DNA of 64,000 nt from positions 310,001 through 374,000 of the forward strand of contig JAHDVF020000868.1 of NCBI GenBank assembly GCA_022606425.2, in the 5' to 3' direction. Below the pieces are notes generated by a model that was not told the origin of the DNA, searched no databases, and was given only the letters and a program-made list of their open reading frames with translations. The position numbers and the translations under genes are program-made. This stretch comes from Lepidostoma basale. Lineage: Eukaryota > Arthropoda > Insecta > Trichoptera > Lepidostomatidae. Each line of letters starts with the position of its first letter. Position 1 is the first letter of the stretch. Positions 22,587-33,300 of this stretch are shown here, one piece after another.

Positions 22587-22812
22587 CTTATAATGACTTT
22601 TCTAATGCCTTTGATACCGTCAACCATGATGTACTTCTGGGTAAGCTGTCCAAAATTAGTTTTTCTTCTACGTTAGTTTTATTTTTTATTAGCAGCCTGA
22701 AGGAGAGGAAACAGTTTGCCATATACGGTATATTTCAATCTGCACTTTTCCCCGTCTATTAAGGAATGCCACAGGGCTCAAACCTTGGTCCACTGCTCTT
22801 CACCGTCATCTC
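22587..22812 (+). pseudogene. Jockey/CR1-type reverse transcriptase fragment
   Basis: The frame from about 22588 contains Asp-Phe-Ser-Asn-Ala-Phe-Asp-Thr-Val-Asn-His, which holds the first catalytic aspartate, and Gly-Met-Pro-Gln-Gly-Ser-Asn-Leu-Gly-Pro-Leu-Leu-Phe, the RT fingers motif. One TAA breaks it near 22759. The YADD region is missing because the fragment ends at about 22812. Confidence 0.8.
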
Positions 22813-22949
22813 AAGTGATAGTCAACGTCGGGGAGACCTAACATGACACCGAGAAAAAAAAATCGGATAAAGCATTAACAACACTTTAGAATTCATTTAT
22901 TCCATTTATATGAAATTACAGATTTTATAATAAAATTAGAGAATTTATA

Positions 22950-23300
22950 AAGCATGCGTAAGACCAATAATAACAAACGGCGTTGAAGCAACGGTAGACA
23001 CAGTCAGGAACAAACAAGTTTTGAGGACTTCCAAGATGAAGACACTAAGAAATCGCATGAGAAACACCAGAACATAAGAGAAACATGAGGGCTAGGATGT
23101 TATAAAATGGAGTAGATAACGAAGGATGGACTGCTACGGTGATGCCCAAAGAATGGACGCTACCCGACTCCCCTATATTTCACTACATAATCAGTCTCAC
23201 GGGACTTATCCTCGTGGAAGACCATCTATAAGATGAAAGAACTGCTGGGAATCCACCTCACAGGAGGAGCAACCCTCTAGAGAAGAGGTCTACAGCAAGA
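22950..23300 (+). pseudogene. LINE-B polymerase C-terminal fragment
   Basis: Heavily mutated. It keeps a family landmark series: ACGGCGTTGAAGCAACGG, TGAAGACACTAAGAAATCGC and AAAATGGAGTAGATAACGAA, parallel to the frame at 55935-56350. No continuous frame survives. Confidence 0.55.
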
Positions 23301-24320
23301 AAGAAGATATGAAATTATTTATCTCAATATTTATTAAGTTTGAATCGTTCTCCTTATGACGAAGGTAACACAATCGAAACATGTTGAAATAAATAAACTC
23401 ATATTTGATGAACAATTAGCGTTTTTGATTTATAAAAAGAAAACAGTAATAAAAATGTTTTATGCGCTAAAAAACAGGAGATCTAAGAAAAGAACGACGC
23501 GCTTTACAATTCAAAGAATCAGTAGACCGATATATTTTGCACACTCGATGCCTAGGAATTTATGACTAACACCACAATAGTACGGAATTCCATATACTAT
23601 TCGAAGGTTGTCAGTAGTTTAATTCACCGGCATAAATCAACAGGCCGTTAGAATAAGCCGAAGATTCTAGACTTATTCGCTGGTATACGATTTCTCTAAA
23701 GCAGAAGCGATCCAAAGGGCATACATGTGTAAATACACGTATAAAACCTCGTGAATAGTCGCGCTTCAGTTATTCCTCAACAGTGTGAGAAAAATTATTA
23801 ATGAATGCGCTACGCGAGATTTGCATTTTAGGCATACACAAGCATCTAACGTGATACTTAATAATCAAAGTTTCATATTGCGATATGAAAGTTTTCTCTC
23901 TTCTTAATGAGAAGGAAGCACGGGGCTAGAGGTATAAGGACAACCTGCATACTGCGTTGAAGAGTGTAGTTGAAGACGGGCAAGCGGACTGATAATAGCT
24001 AGCAACCATTAGTGCGGAGTAGAGAAGAGTCGTCGCTGCGTGCCAGGAGCCGGAGAGACGGGGAAGACGAGGTCCAGCCGTGGGGTCAAAATATCCATGT
24101 CCAGAATGTGACAAAGTCTGTTTATCTAAAATAGAAATATATAGCCACACCAGGTGGCGCAGAAAGCAGATCGTATAATTTTTGGGCTCCTTATGCTCGT
24201 ACCCACGGGCAATGGGGATAATTATAACGAAGGCTTTGTGACCTGTTTCTCAAGAGGGACTAGCTTACTGCTAGGTCGAATCCATCTTTTTGAGAGTCTG
24301 CCCGAGGGTCGTCAGCCTTG
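23301..24320. other. No identified element
   Basis: Includes a small ORF at 23356-23565 (lysine and arginine rich, no motif) and a GC-moderate patch at 23930-24175. I cannot assign either. Confidence 0.35.
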
Positions 24321-24890
24321 AAGTGGCCGATATTTAATATTTGATTAATAATTAAATAAAACGATGTTTTTAACTACTTCCGCTTTTGTCTTTATTTCGA
24401 CAGCGACCGGTTTCGCCAGGCTCGCTGGCATCGACAGACTGGTGACAGAAAAGTCTGTCGATGCCAGCGAGCCTGGCGAAACCGGTCGCTGTCGAAATCA
24501 AGATAAAAGTGGAAGTAGTTAAAAAACATCGTTTTATTTAATTATTATTTAAAATGAACTTCCATCAAGAGATTTCAGTAAAATCATTTGATTATCATTT
24601 AATATTTGATTGATTTGATCGAACCAGGTTTTTCACGGCCTTCCTATATTTCTTGTTCCATTTACATCGTTAACACAATACTCTTATCCATTCCTTCATT
24701 CCATGTATCCAAACCATATTAATAATCCTTCGGGGTGACAGGCGTTTTATTATTTTGTTACACCTTCATTTGCACTGCATTCAATTCTAATATTTGCATT
24801 TGATATACAGATTAGTCACATTATTCTAAGAGATCTCATTTATACTGCATTTATTCCACTTTCATCCTTCTTTTGCCAGTTCCTGTTATT
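24320..24890 (-). mobile_element. LINE-A copy hosting a palindromic element
   Basis: LINE-A minus-strand sequence (GTGGCCGATATTTAATATTTG) is interrupted at 24347-24596 and resumes with the duplicated ATTTAATATTTGATT, then CTTCCTATATTTCTTGTTCC and CTTTTGCCAGTTCC, ending near 24890. Confidence 0.75.
24347..24596 (+). mobile_element. Palindromic element, family A, with hammerhead-like arms
   Basis: A complete 250-bp insertion flanked by a perfect 15-bp duplication (24332-24346 and 24597-24611) within LINE-A. Inverted arms 24347-24440 and 24452-24546 are almost identical (one A/T-run length difference is clear) around an 11-nt loop. A 50-bp unique tail (AACTTCCATCAAGAGATTTC region) completes it. 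Each arm holds a hammerhead-like motif: CTGTCGA (24455-24461 plus; 24431-24437 minus), a GCCAG/CTGGC stem and GAAACCGGTC. The core has one change from CTGANGA, so cleavage is doubtful. Confidence 0.75.
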
Positions 24891-24899
24891 CAAATAAAT

Positions 24900-25320
24900 A
24901 ATACGTATAATAAATTTACATTCTATCCAGCATCTGATAGCTCATTTTTTAAAAGCAATATTTGATTGGGTAGAAATTGCCACGATGGATTGACGTCAAA
25001 ATGGCGTGTGTTTCACATTGGCAGGTGTGGTTTTTGTGCTCCGCGTGGCTCGGGATGCAAAATTTGAACGTTTTTAAGGAAAAGTGATAAACACCTACGC
25101 TGTATTGTGTAAATAATACACTCAATAATCGTTAATAAGAATAAGACTGGCCGCAGACGGCGAATGCTGACGTCGTATATATCGCGAGCAAAATTTGTAA
25201 TGTATTGTGGCCATATTTTTATTTTAATTAAATAATTCCTTTAAAGACCCGCTGGATAATAAACTGACGACATAATGCTAAAACTTACGTAACGACATCC
25301 GCAAAGAAAAATAATATATG
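24900..25320. other. No identified element
   Basis: AT-rich with a patch of mixed composition (about 24990-25170). No supported feature. Confidence 0.35.
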
Positions 25321-25321
25321 T

Positions 25322-25655
25322 AAATGACAAATAACATATGATAGAGTGTCAAATGCATACATAAGAATTTAATGCAGTGCGAATGAAGGTGCAACAAAAT
25401 AATAAAAGGATCATTAAAATGGTTTGGATACATGGAAAGAATGAAGGAAAAACGAATTGTAAAGAAAGTATATGTAAATTACGTAAAAGGAACAACAAAT
25501 ACAGAAAAACCGAGAAAAAGTAGCACGATCAAATCAATCAAATATTGAAACGATGTTGAGAACTCGAGAGAAGTATGTATGTAAAGAACCGTGTGGCAGT
25601 CCATTATTTCTGCCTACGCCTTTTGGAAATACGGAATGATGGTTAGTTAGTTAGT
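25322..25655 (+). repeat. LINE-A 3' end (plus)
   Basis: Plus-strand LINE-A polymerase C-terminal remnants (GGTTTGGATACATGGAAAG, AGTAGCACGATCAAATC) followed by the terminal block GTGTGGCAGTCCATTATTTC and the GGTTAGTTAGTTAG tail. Confidence 0.75.
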
Positions 25656-25754
25656 TTTTAGATAAATTAATTTACGAGTATATTAACTGGCGTCTCAACG
25701 AAGTTCACGCATGCGGCGCAAAAATTTTCATCTCAAGAAAAACCGGGCCTCTTT

Positions 25755-26080
25755 CATCTCGTTTTACCAGTTTCCGGGATGTATGCAGTATCCGTGGAAG
25801 ATATTCCATATATTCATTTCTGCCTCATGGAATCTGTAACATTCATACTTCGTCATGTAAGATGGCCGATAATTCAAATATGATTGATTTTGATTATTTA
25901 CCCAAAATAGCTTCTATTTTAAATTAATCAAATAACCGTCACGCCGTTTCATTGAAGAGGTAGGCAGAAATAATAGAACGCCACACTTGCTTATCCATTT
26001 GTGCTTCTGTCAAATCCGCAACATTTATACCACATTTCATGCAAGATGGCCGATAATTCAAATATGATTGATTTGCATCA
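25755..26080 (-). repeat. Two adjacent LINE-A 3' end remnants
   Basis: Two minus-strand pieces lie in tandem, both ending in GCCGATAATTCAAATATGAT (about 25864 and 26049). The second keeps the terminal ACCGTCACGCCGTTTC block at about 25928. Either a tandem duplication or two insertions. Confidence 0.55.
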
Positions 26081-26308
26081 ATAACGCATACTTTCTTCAT
26101 TCATTCGTTTTTAATACTTCATTTATTTACCTAATATTAATTCTTCATTTATTTACCAGAGTCACGTTAAATAGTTTTTTTAAGGAAAAGAAAGCGATAA
26201 CTAAAAAAAATTATAACCAATTAACTACGTAATCCGTTATTTTTTTTATTACGCTTTCATCCGACCTGCATTATGTTCTTATATCAGAGCTTATTTTTAA
26301 AAAAAATA

Positions 26309-26585
26309 CAGTGTCTCTACAACTCCCGTTAATCCAGCATCCGACAGTTCGGAACTTTCAATAATCCGGCATAGCCTGGCTGTTTAATCTTGAAGAAAAA
26401 ATCTGATTTAAAATAAGGCATGAGGTGTTACTTATGAAAATAAATAAATAAAATATATAATATGAAAGACGCCAGCAGTTTGATTACTCTCCCCACCGCA
26501 TCTCCAAGATGACGCTCGCTAATCCAGCCTTTCGGTTATCCGACATCGTCAAAGTGCCGAACATGCCGGATAAACGGGAGTATAA
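26309..26585. mobile_element. Decayed Tigger-like MITE
   Basis: Ends match in inverse orientation: CTCCCGTTAATCCAGCATCC on the left (about 26325) and GCCGGATAAACGGGAG on the right (about 26566), the CCCGTTAATCCGGCA-type terminus of Tigger relatives. The left border reads TACAGTG. The interior carries a scrap of the pentanucleotide-tail LINE. Confidence 0.55.
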
Positions 26586-27052
26586 TGTACCACCCATTTC
26601 AATTTCAATAGGATATCATTTCCATTCTATTTAAATTTTATTTTCTCTTTTATTGAAAGTTTGTGCGCTGAAAACCTTTGTATCGCGGATACTCGAGGAA
26701 ACAAAAGAGGAACGAAATTTTAAAATCGAATAAAATAGAACAAAGCGATCTGCAGACGTTATAAAACTTTAGAAGCTTGAGCAAAACCTCGAGAGTTCCG
26801 CGAGATAACCGCGTGACCCACATTTTCTTAAGCGCATAATGCATTTTCATCTTCGCCATTTCCAGCTGTTCTTGTGACATGGGAAGTGCGATCTCTCTAG
26901 AGGCGCCCCGAGGAATCAGGTTCATCCTTTTCATTCGGCGTTCCGCTTTACTTTAGGAAATCCGTTTGACGCTAGGAAGGCGTATCGTTTAACCCAGTTA
27001 CCGGATCACGCCATATTTTCTAGCACAGAGATGAAAATCTCAAATTCCGCCA

Positions 27053-27302
27053 TATTATTATTATTATTATTTTGTTTAATCGCTCTTTACATCATTACAG
27101 CGCGAGCCAAATCGATGTAAAGGGTATAGCTATTATATTGATTCTCCATAATATGTAGCTAATCTATCGCCATTTTATTATCACATGAATTCTACAACAG
27201 ACCGCGTGACAGTGTGACAATCACACTGCCACCACCAATCGAATCCAGGACCTTCGCGGTGGCAGTCAAAGCACTTACCACTCTGCCACGAACGTTGTCG
27301 AT
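27053..27302 (-). repeat. tRNA-derived SINE, subtype B (minus)
   Basis: Minus-strand SINE with degenerate B-box (CCACCAATCGAATCCAGGAC) and A-box (CCACTCTGCCACGAACG) and the shared body. It ends in the subtype-B tail (GCTCTTTACATCATTACAGC) and an (ATT)n run at the left. It abuts a LINE-A tail at 27303. Confidence 0.8.
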
Positions 27303-27454
27303 TAAATAACAACAACAAACCATCACGCCGTTCCACCGTGGGGGCAGACAGATAGAATGGATCGCCACAGTATCCAGACATCTCTCTAGATTTCTTTACA
27401 TTCGGTTTCTAACATGGCCGACCTTTAAAATTTGATATATTTGATCATGCCATG
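27303..27454 (-). mobile_element. LINE-A 3' end, left half of BEL target
   Basis: The (AAC)n tail and the block CCATCACGCCGTTCCACC begin a minus-strand LINE-A copy that runs to 27454, where the BEL element starts. It continues after the element from 35639 with the duplicated CCATG. Rejoining the halves restores the order seen at 44939-46064. Confidence 0.85.
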
Positions 27455-28118
27455 TGTACGGGACAGATTGCTCCCCCCGTACTATTAATATTTATTTTGG
27501 CCGCTGACTGCTGCTCGTCTCCGATGTGGTGTAAATGGTTAAACGGAGAATACGGCGTGATGATGATTGTGTAATAAAACAAAGTTTTATTATATTATAT
27601 GCGGCAATCGGTGCAGGGTAGAAGCAAAGAGAAGTTTACAGTAGCTCAAATACTGGTTTTTACTTAATTAAGAGCGCCAAGCCTCTTACGCGCAGCGTGT
27701 CCACGCGTGTCAGAATTTGAAGGAAGAGAGAAGCCCGAGTCCTTACAAGACCCGCTTATATAGTCTCCGCAAACTAGAAAAAACGGTTATTCAACGTTTT
27801 TTCCAATTCCGGAGAAATTTAGTCAGCCGATGTGTTGCCAAGGCCTCTGATTGGCTGTTTAACATCGCGCGATCAACCGCAAAATTATTCCAAGAATAAT
27901 CTCGATTGAGCTACTGCATGTATCTCGTTGCTAAGCGCTACCGATTGCCTTATTTATTTTAACATAAACAAATTAAACTAAAACGAATTAAACTTAAATT
28001 AACACAAAATACAAACACGAAATTAAATAATAAAATTAGTATAGTTAAAAATCAAATAAAAATTAATAAAATAATAAAAAATTATTAAAATTAAAACTAC
28101 TCGCATACGTCCGATACA
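27455..28118 (-). repeat. BEL 3' LTR
   Basis: 664 bp beginning TGTACGGGACAG and ending CGTCCGATACA as read on the plus strand. Compared base by base with the other LTR, the one difference I find is A at 27533 against G at 35053. Confidence 0.95.
27586..27591 (-). promoter_or_regulatory. Candidate polyadenylation signal in 3' LTR
   Basis: AATAAA on the minus strand, about 530 nt into the LTR and downstream of the TATA-like box, is well placed to define the R-U5 border. The motif is common in AT-rich DNA, so support is positional. Confidence 0.45.
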
Positions 28119-28127
28119 CTCCCCCCG
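28119..28127 (-). promoter_or_regulatory. Polypurine tract
   Basis: Immediately upstream of the 3' LTR the minus strand reads CGGGGGGAG, a purine run in the position where plus-strand DNA synthesis is primed. Confidence 0.85.
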
Positions 28128-28143
28128 TGCAGTCTCGTCTGTA

Positions 28144-30327
28144 CTACAATACTCGGGCGTATCTCGGGCGGTAAGTCCTTCGTCGTTGGGTCGTCTTTAG
28201 CTGCTGTGGGGCGCCTCCTGGAGCGCCAGGGGCGGTTGCGAGTGGAGAGGTGGTCGGCGTCTCTGGCTCCGGCTGGAACACTGCGACTCGGACAGCAGGT
28301 CGTACATATCTCCCGCTGCTGGTCTGGACCGCCACGGTCCGTGTCTGTCCGTCAGCTGCCGGGGTGGCCTCGACGACCCGTCCACGTGGCCATGTGTTCC
28401 GTGGCAGCGATGGGTCGGTGAGCAGCACTAGGTCCCCCACCTTGATGGGTGGGCGCTGATGGTGCCACTTCTGCCGATTGCCGATGGTTGGAATGTATTC
28501 CCGGAGCCAGCGCCTCCAGAAGCCGTCCGCGAGCTGCTGGCTGATGCGCCATTGCTTGCGCAGACAAGCATCTGGTCTGCCCTTCGCCAGTAGTGTGAGG
28601 TGCGGTCGCCTCGAGGCTCCCCCCATCAGGAAATGGTTGGGGGTCAGCGGCTCTTCGTCCTGCGGGTCCAGTGCGACGTGGGTCAGCGGGCGATTGTTGA
28701 TGGTGTGCTCCACCTCTGCTAGCGCGGTCAGTAAGGTCTCTTCTCGCGGAGCTTGCTCCTTCAGAATTGCCCTCAGGGCCTGCTTCACCGACCGAACTAG
28801 TCGTTCCCATGCTCCTCCCATATGCGGGGCCGCGGGAGGAATGAACCGCCACTCCGTGCCGTTTTCCGCCAGATAGTCGCGGACTCGCTCATTTGCTGAC
28901 AGCTCTGTGGTGGCTTCGCGCATTTCCCGGTCAGCGCCGTGAAAGTTCGTCCCGTTGTCCGTGACAACGACAGTAGGCTGTCCCCTGCGGGCGGACATCC
29001 TTCGTAGCGCCATGATAGCAGAGTCCGCGCTCATTGATGTCGTGAGCTCGATGTGCACTGCACGCGTCACCAGGCAGGTGAAAAGCGCGCCGTACCTCTT
29101 TTCACGGCGTCGACCGACTGTCACCTCCATTGGCCCGAAGTAATCCAGTCCGCAGTTCGCAAATGGTCGGGTATGTCTGGCTAATCGGATCTGGGGCAGC
29201 GGGGCCATTCTTGGCGGTAGCGGTTGGCACCGCCTGAAGCGGCACGTCGGGCAGTGGAATCGCAGAGCGCGCAGGTTAGAGCGCAGTCTCAATATGTGAA
29301 AACTGCTGCGCACTTCTGCTACCGTCCTCTCAATCGCTGGATGTAGTTCTTTCTCGTGCATGTGACGGAGCAGGAGACGAGTATAATGGTCATTTCCGTC
29401 GAGGATCACAGGTGAGCGCGTGTCGCCCGACACTCCGCGCAGCCCCTTCAGCCGGCTGTCCGCGCGTAGTATGCCCTCCTGGTCCTGGTATGGTGCGAGA
29501 GGGATCAGCCGGCTCGATCGCATGTCGCCGAAGGATCGGGCTTGCGAGGCCTTTGTTAGCCTCTTCTCGGCCTCGCGGATCTCCTCTGCACGGAGCGTTT
29601 CCTCTGGTTTCCGTCTGGCCGTGCCCTCACGGCACCGGCGGATGAATCGTAGGACCCACGCCGTGGCGCGGGTCAGGCGGCTCCACGACGAAAACCTCGT
29701 GACGTCGGGCAGTCCCTCCTCAATTTGTCCAAGGGTTCCAACAAATCGTGGACGTATCTCAAGGTCATCGGGCTGGGGCTGGAGGGCCTTCTCCTGTGGC
29801 CACTCGGGCTCTGGAGCCCTTATAAATGCGGGGCCGCCGAACCATTTCCCGTCGGGCGTTAGGTCTGGTGTTTCTCCGTCTCTGGTTCCGGCGTCGGCTG
29901 GGTTGAGCTTTGTTGGCACCCACCTCCAGGCAGAGGCGGACGACAGCTCATCTATTTCGCCGAGGCGATTGGAGACGAAGGCAGAGTAATTGCGGGGGTC
30001 CGTCCTGATCCAGCATAACACCGTGGTTGAATCAGTCCAGAACGTGGTCCTGGTGATGTTGGCCTGGCTCTCTCGTCTTATAGTGGCAGCCAGGCGGGCA
30101 GCCATCAGGGCGGCTTGTAGTTCCAGCCGAGGGATGGACAGTGGCTTGAGGGGCGCCACCTTGGTTTTGGCGGCCATGAACGAGATCTTATTGTCACATT
30201 CTCTAACCATGTAGGCGACGACGCAGCATGCCAACTCGGACGCGTCGCAGAATATGTGCAGGGTGACGTTGCCGCTTTTTTTTTCCCACTGTGTATCGCG
30301 GGATCGCCACTTCAAGTTGGCTCGCAA
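28144..30327 (-). CDS. pol: BEL/Pao pol: RNase H, integrase and C-terminal domain
   Basis: 727 codons open without interruption. RNase H starts with Phe-Cys-Asp-Ala-Ser (Asp28), then Arg-Leu-Glu-Leu-Gln-Ala and Trp-Thr-Asp-Ser, its acidic residues. An HHCC-type zinc-binding region follows (about 310-365, ending Cys-Pro-Thr-Cys). The integrase core has Asp395, Asp457 (Thr-Asp-Asn-Gly) and Glu508 (Ala-Trp-Glu-Arg). The last part, with Gln-Lys-Trp-His and a Val-Gly-Asp-Leu-Val-Leu strand, matches the domain that ends BEL/Pao integrases (DUF5641). It begins inside the upstream frame, offset +1. No independent start is expected, because the family makes one polyprotein. The first residues before about codon 16 are out-of-frame sequence. 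Confidence 0.92.
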   Translation of the reverse strand: MRANLKWRSRDTQWEKKSGNVTLHIFCDASELACCVVAYMVRECDNKISFMAAKTKVAPLKPLSIPRLELQAALMAARLAATIRRESQANITRTTFWTDSTTVLCWIRTDPRNYSAFVSNRLGEIDELSSASAWRWVPTKLNPADAGTRDGETPDLTPDGKWFGGPAFIRAPEPEWPQEKALQPQPDDLEIRPRFVGTLGQIEEGLPDVTRFSSWSRLTRATAWVLRFIRRCREGTARRKPEETLRAEEIREAEKRLTKASQARSFGDMRSSRLIPLAPYQDQEGILRADSRLKGLRGVSGDTRSPVILDGNDHYTRLLLRHMHEKELHPAIERTVAEVRSSFHILRLRSNLRALRFHCPTCRFRRCQPLPPRMAPLPQIRLARHTRPFANCGLDYFGPMEVTVGRRREKRYGALFTCLVTRAVHIELTTSMSADSAIMALRRMSARRGQPTVVVTDNGTNFHGADREMREATTELSANERVRDYLAENGTEWRFIPPAAPHMGGAWERLVRSVKQALRAILKEQAPREETLLTALAEVEHTINNRPLTHVALDPQDEEPLTPNHFLMGGASRRPHLTLLAKGRPDACLRKQWRISQQLADGFWRRWLREYIPTIGNRQKWHHQRPPIKVGDLVLLTDPSLPRNTWPRGRVVEATPAADGQTRTVAVQTSSGRYVRPAVRVAVFQPEPETPTTSPLATAPGAPGGAPQQLKTTQRRRTYRPRYARVL

Positions 30328-33300
30328 ACTGCAGCCACTCCTGCCACTTCTTGGCTTGCTCCGGTTGGATTGCCTCGTCCCAGCCGACGCTTGACCGCCA
30401 GACAGCCTGTAAGAGGATCTTCGTCCTTATGGTCAGACAGGCGATGAAGCCCACCGGATCGAAGACCCTCATAACGGCGCTTAGTAGTTGCCGCTTCGTG
30501 GGCCGGGCTGTCGTGTCTTCGGTCCTCCGAAACTGGAATCGGAACTTGTCGGTGGCCGGGCTCCACTCCAGGCCCAAGATTTTCTCCGTTTCTTCGCCTC
30601 CGTCAATTGCCACGGCCGTCTTAGCTCTGGCATCGATGGGTACCTCCTGGATGGACGCGGGCTTGTTGGACGCCCAATTAGTCAGCTCGAAGCCGCTGGT
30701 CATCAGTGCACGTCGGATATCCCGGACGAGTACGGCGGCCTCCTCCGATGTATCCACGGCGTCCAGGTAGTCGTCCATGTAGAAATTCTGCTCAATCGCG
30801 GCGGCTGCTTCTGGGTATTGCACTGCGCATGCTTTGGCCGCTTTGTTGCGCACGAAGTGTGCACTGCTCGGGGAGCAGGTTGCTCCGAACATCATGGATG
30901 TGAGCATATAGGTTGCGGGCTCCGTTTGCGCAGTTGCGCGCCACAGGTACATTTGCGAGGCCCAGTCGGCCGGGCAGATCTTGATCCTCAGGAACATTTC
31001 TTTGATGTCGGCGGCGAGGGCCACCTTGCCCTCACGGAAACGGACGAGGTTCCCAAGGAGAGAGGTCAGCAGGTCGGGTCCAGTCAGAAGGCAGTCGTTC
31101 AGGGAGGTCCCTCGGCAGCGGCTGGCGGCGTCAAACACCACCCGAAACTTGCCGGGCTTGTTCGGGTTAGTTATGGCGAAGTGCGGCAAATACCATTTTC
31201 GGGCCGCAGGTGTAGCGGCCTCCGTATCGCTTAGTTGTCTGGCGTAGCCCTTTGCAACAAGCTGCTCCATTCTCTCGATGTATTGGGCCGCCAAAAGCGG
31301 GTCTTTTCGCAGTTTCCGCTCCAAGGAGTACAGCCTTCTCAGCGCGCATGCCCGATTGTCTGGTAGTAGGCAGGAGTCCTCCTTCCACAGGAGGCCGGTT
31401 TCCCAGCTGCCGTTTGCGAGTCGCCGGGTGGTCCGTTCCATCAGCTGCTCTGCCCTGGCGATTTCGACGTTCACTCGTTCCGCAGCCGTCACTCCGAGGG
31501 AGTCGACCGCGAAATTAAAGCGGAGTAAGTTGTCCAGCCGCATGTCTTGTGGATCCTTTTCCTGCCGTAGTGCCAGAGCTGTCTCATGGAGCGTCGTGCC
31601 CTGTGGGCCACCGCAGGCAAGCCAACCAAGCGCCGTCCGTAATCTAATGGGTTCGCCTGGCCTTTCATCCACTTCTCGGGAGACAATCAGGTGAGCGTTG
31701 TCCATCCCGATTAGCAGGCGTGGGCGGACAAGTTCTCCGCTACTGAGTGACTGCTCGGGGAGGTTCAGCTTCCGGATTGTGTAGGCGTTGATGACGTACG
31801 ACCGGCCTTCGGCGCTGCGGATGCCAATCTGCACGAGTCGAGCTTGCGTCTCTGTGTGGCATGGTCCTAACGCCCCATGCAAGTGGAGTGTCTGCAGCGC
31901 TCCGCTTGTCTTGGCGCCGACTCTTTTTGCTGTTTCAGCGTCCATCAGCGTCAGCGTTGATCCTTCATCCAGGAGGGCGTGAGCGGGTTCTGTGCCATCT
32001 GGGCCGCTGATTTCTATTTCTACGACTTTCAGGAGGATGCTTGATGATGGAGGACGCGTGATATGTGCGACCGTCTCTGTGGCGGTTCTGGGTCTGTGCA
32101 GGAGGGCATGATGGTTCCCTCCGCATCCCTCGGCGGCACATACTTTCGTGCATTGACCTTTGTGGAAGGAGAGGCACCGAGCGCAAGCGCTCGTCATCTT
32201 GACCAGTTTCCATCGTCGTTTGATGTCACTGGCTGAGAATTCGGGGCACTGCTTCATCATGTGCTGAGGAGAGTAACAGACTGCGCATGCGCCCCTGATA
32301 TCCTTTCTGGTTGGCTCGGCAGGATGTTTCTTTGCTTGTGGCGCTTGCTGCGGTACATCGTATGTGGTGTGTACCGTAGCGTGCCGATCCCGTCCTGTTT
32401 GGGATCTTCCTTTCACTGCGCAGCCGCCGTGGGTCATTCCGTTCATGATCTGCCGGAGGAAGTCTGCGAAGTGGTGGACGGTAACGGGTGCCGCAATCTG
32501 GTTGGCGACCCATACCCACATCACCCGAAACATGAGTGGCAGTTTCGAGGTCATGTCGTTCAGTAGTGACGGGTGGCCGAGGTAGTCCACTGGCAGGAGC
32601 TTCAGCGATGCCACCATGTTCTGCACAGCTAGGCAGAAGTCCACAAGCTGCTCGTTGGTGCTGGTGTCCATCAGGGATGGCAACTTCCGCACCTTCTCCA
32701 GCATCAGTGTAGCGATGGCGTTTGGGTCCCCGAAGCGGCGTCCAAGCACATCAATGATGAAAGGCACTTGTGATGGCTGGAGCAGGAGGGTTGCTACGGC
32801 CTCCCGGGCCCTCCCAGTGAGGGCGCGCTGCAGTCGGAGGAGATTCTCAGCATTGGTCATCCCGCAGGTGGCGGTTGACTGCTGGAACTGAGCGTGCCAG
32901 GACGGCCACTCGAGAGGATCGCCAGAGAAATTCGGCAGGTCCTTTCCTAGGGTCTGCCGAGCCATGAAGGTCGCCATTTGATGTCCCTGCTCCGCAGACA
33001 TCTGAGATGAGTGGTTGCGTGCGCCTAGGAGCGCCTCTGTCATCAGTGCGGCTAGTTGGGCGATGGGCTCCGATCCTGGAGCGCGTCCTGCTCCCGGCGC
33101 GTTATCCGTGGTGGGGGTATCAGCAGGTGGCCCCTGCCACCCGCCGTTTGCGGCTGCTGTGCTCGTGGAGGCGGCAGGTCCCCACTGCGTGCTGCCCAGC
33201 GCCAGGCCCTGCAGGCCGGCTGCTGGAGCGGCGTTGTATGCATTGATTGGCTGCCACGGCGTGCCGCCCGGCGCCAGGCCCTGCAGGCCGGCCGCTGGAG

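Noticed and set aside
28352..31694. Many plus- and minus-strand ORFs of 60-250 codons inside the BEL body
   Set aside because: The GC-rich, stop-poor interior produces shadow frames. Only the two minus-strand frames carry the BEL domain series.
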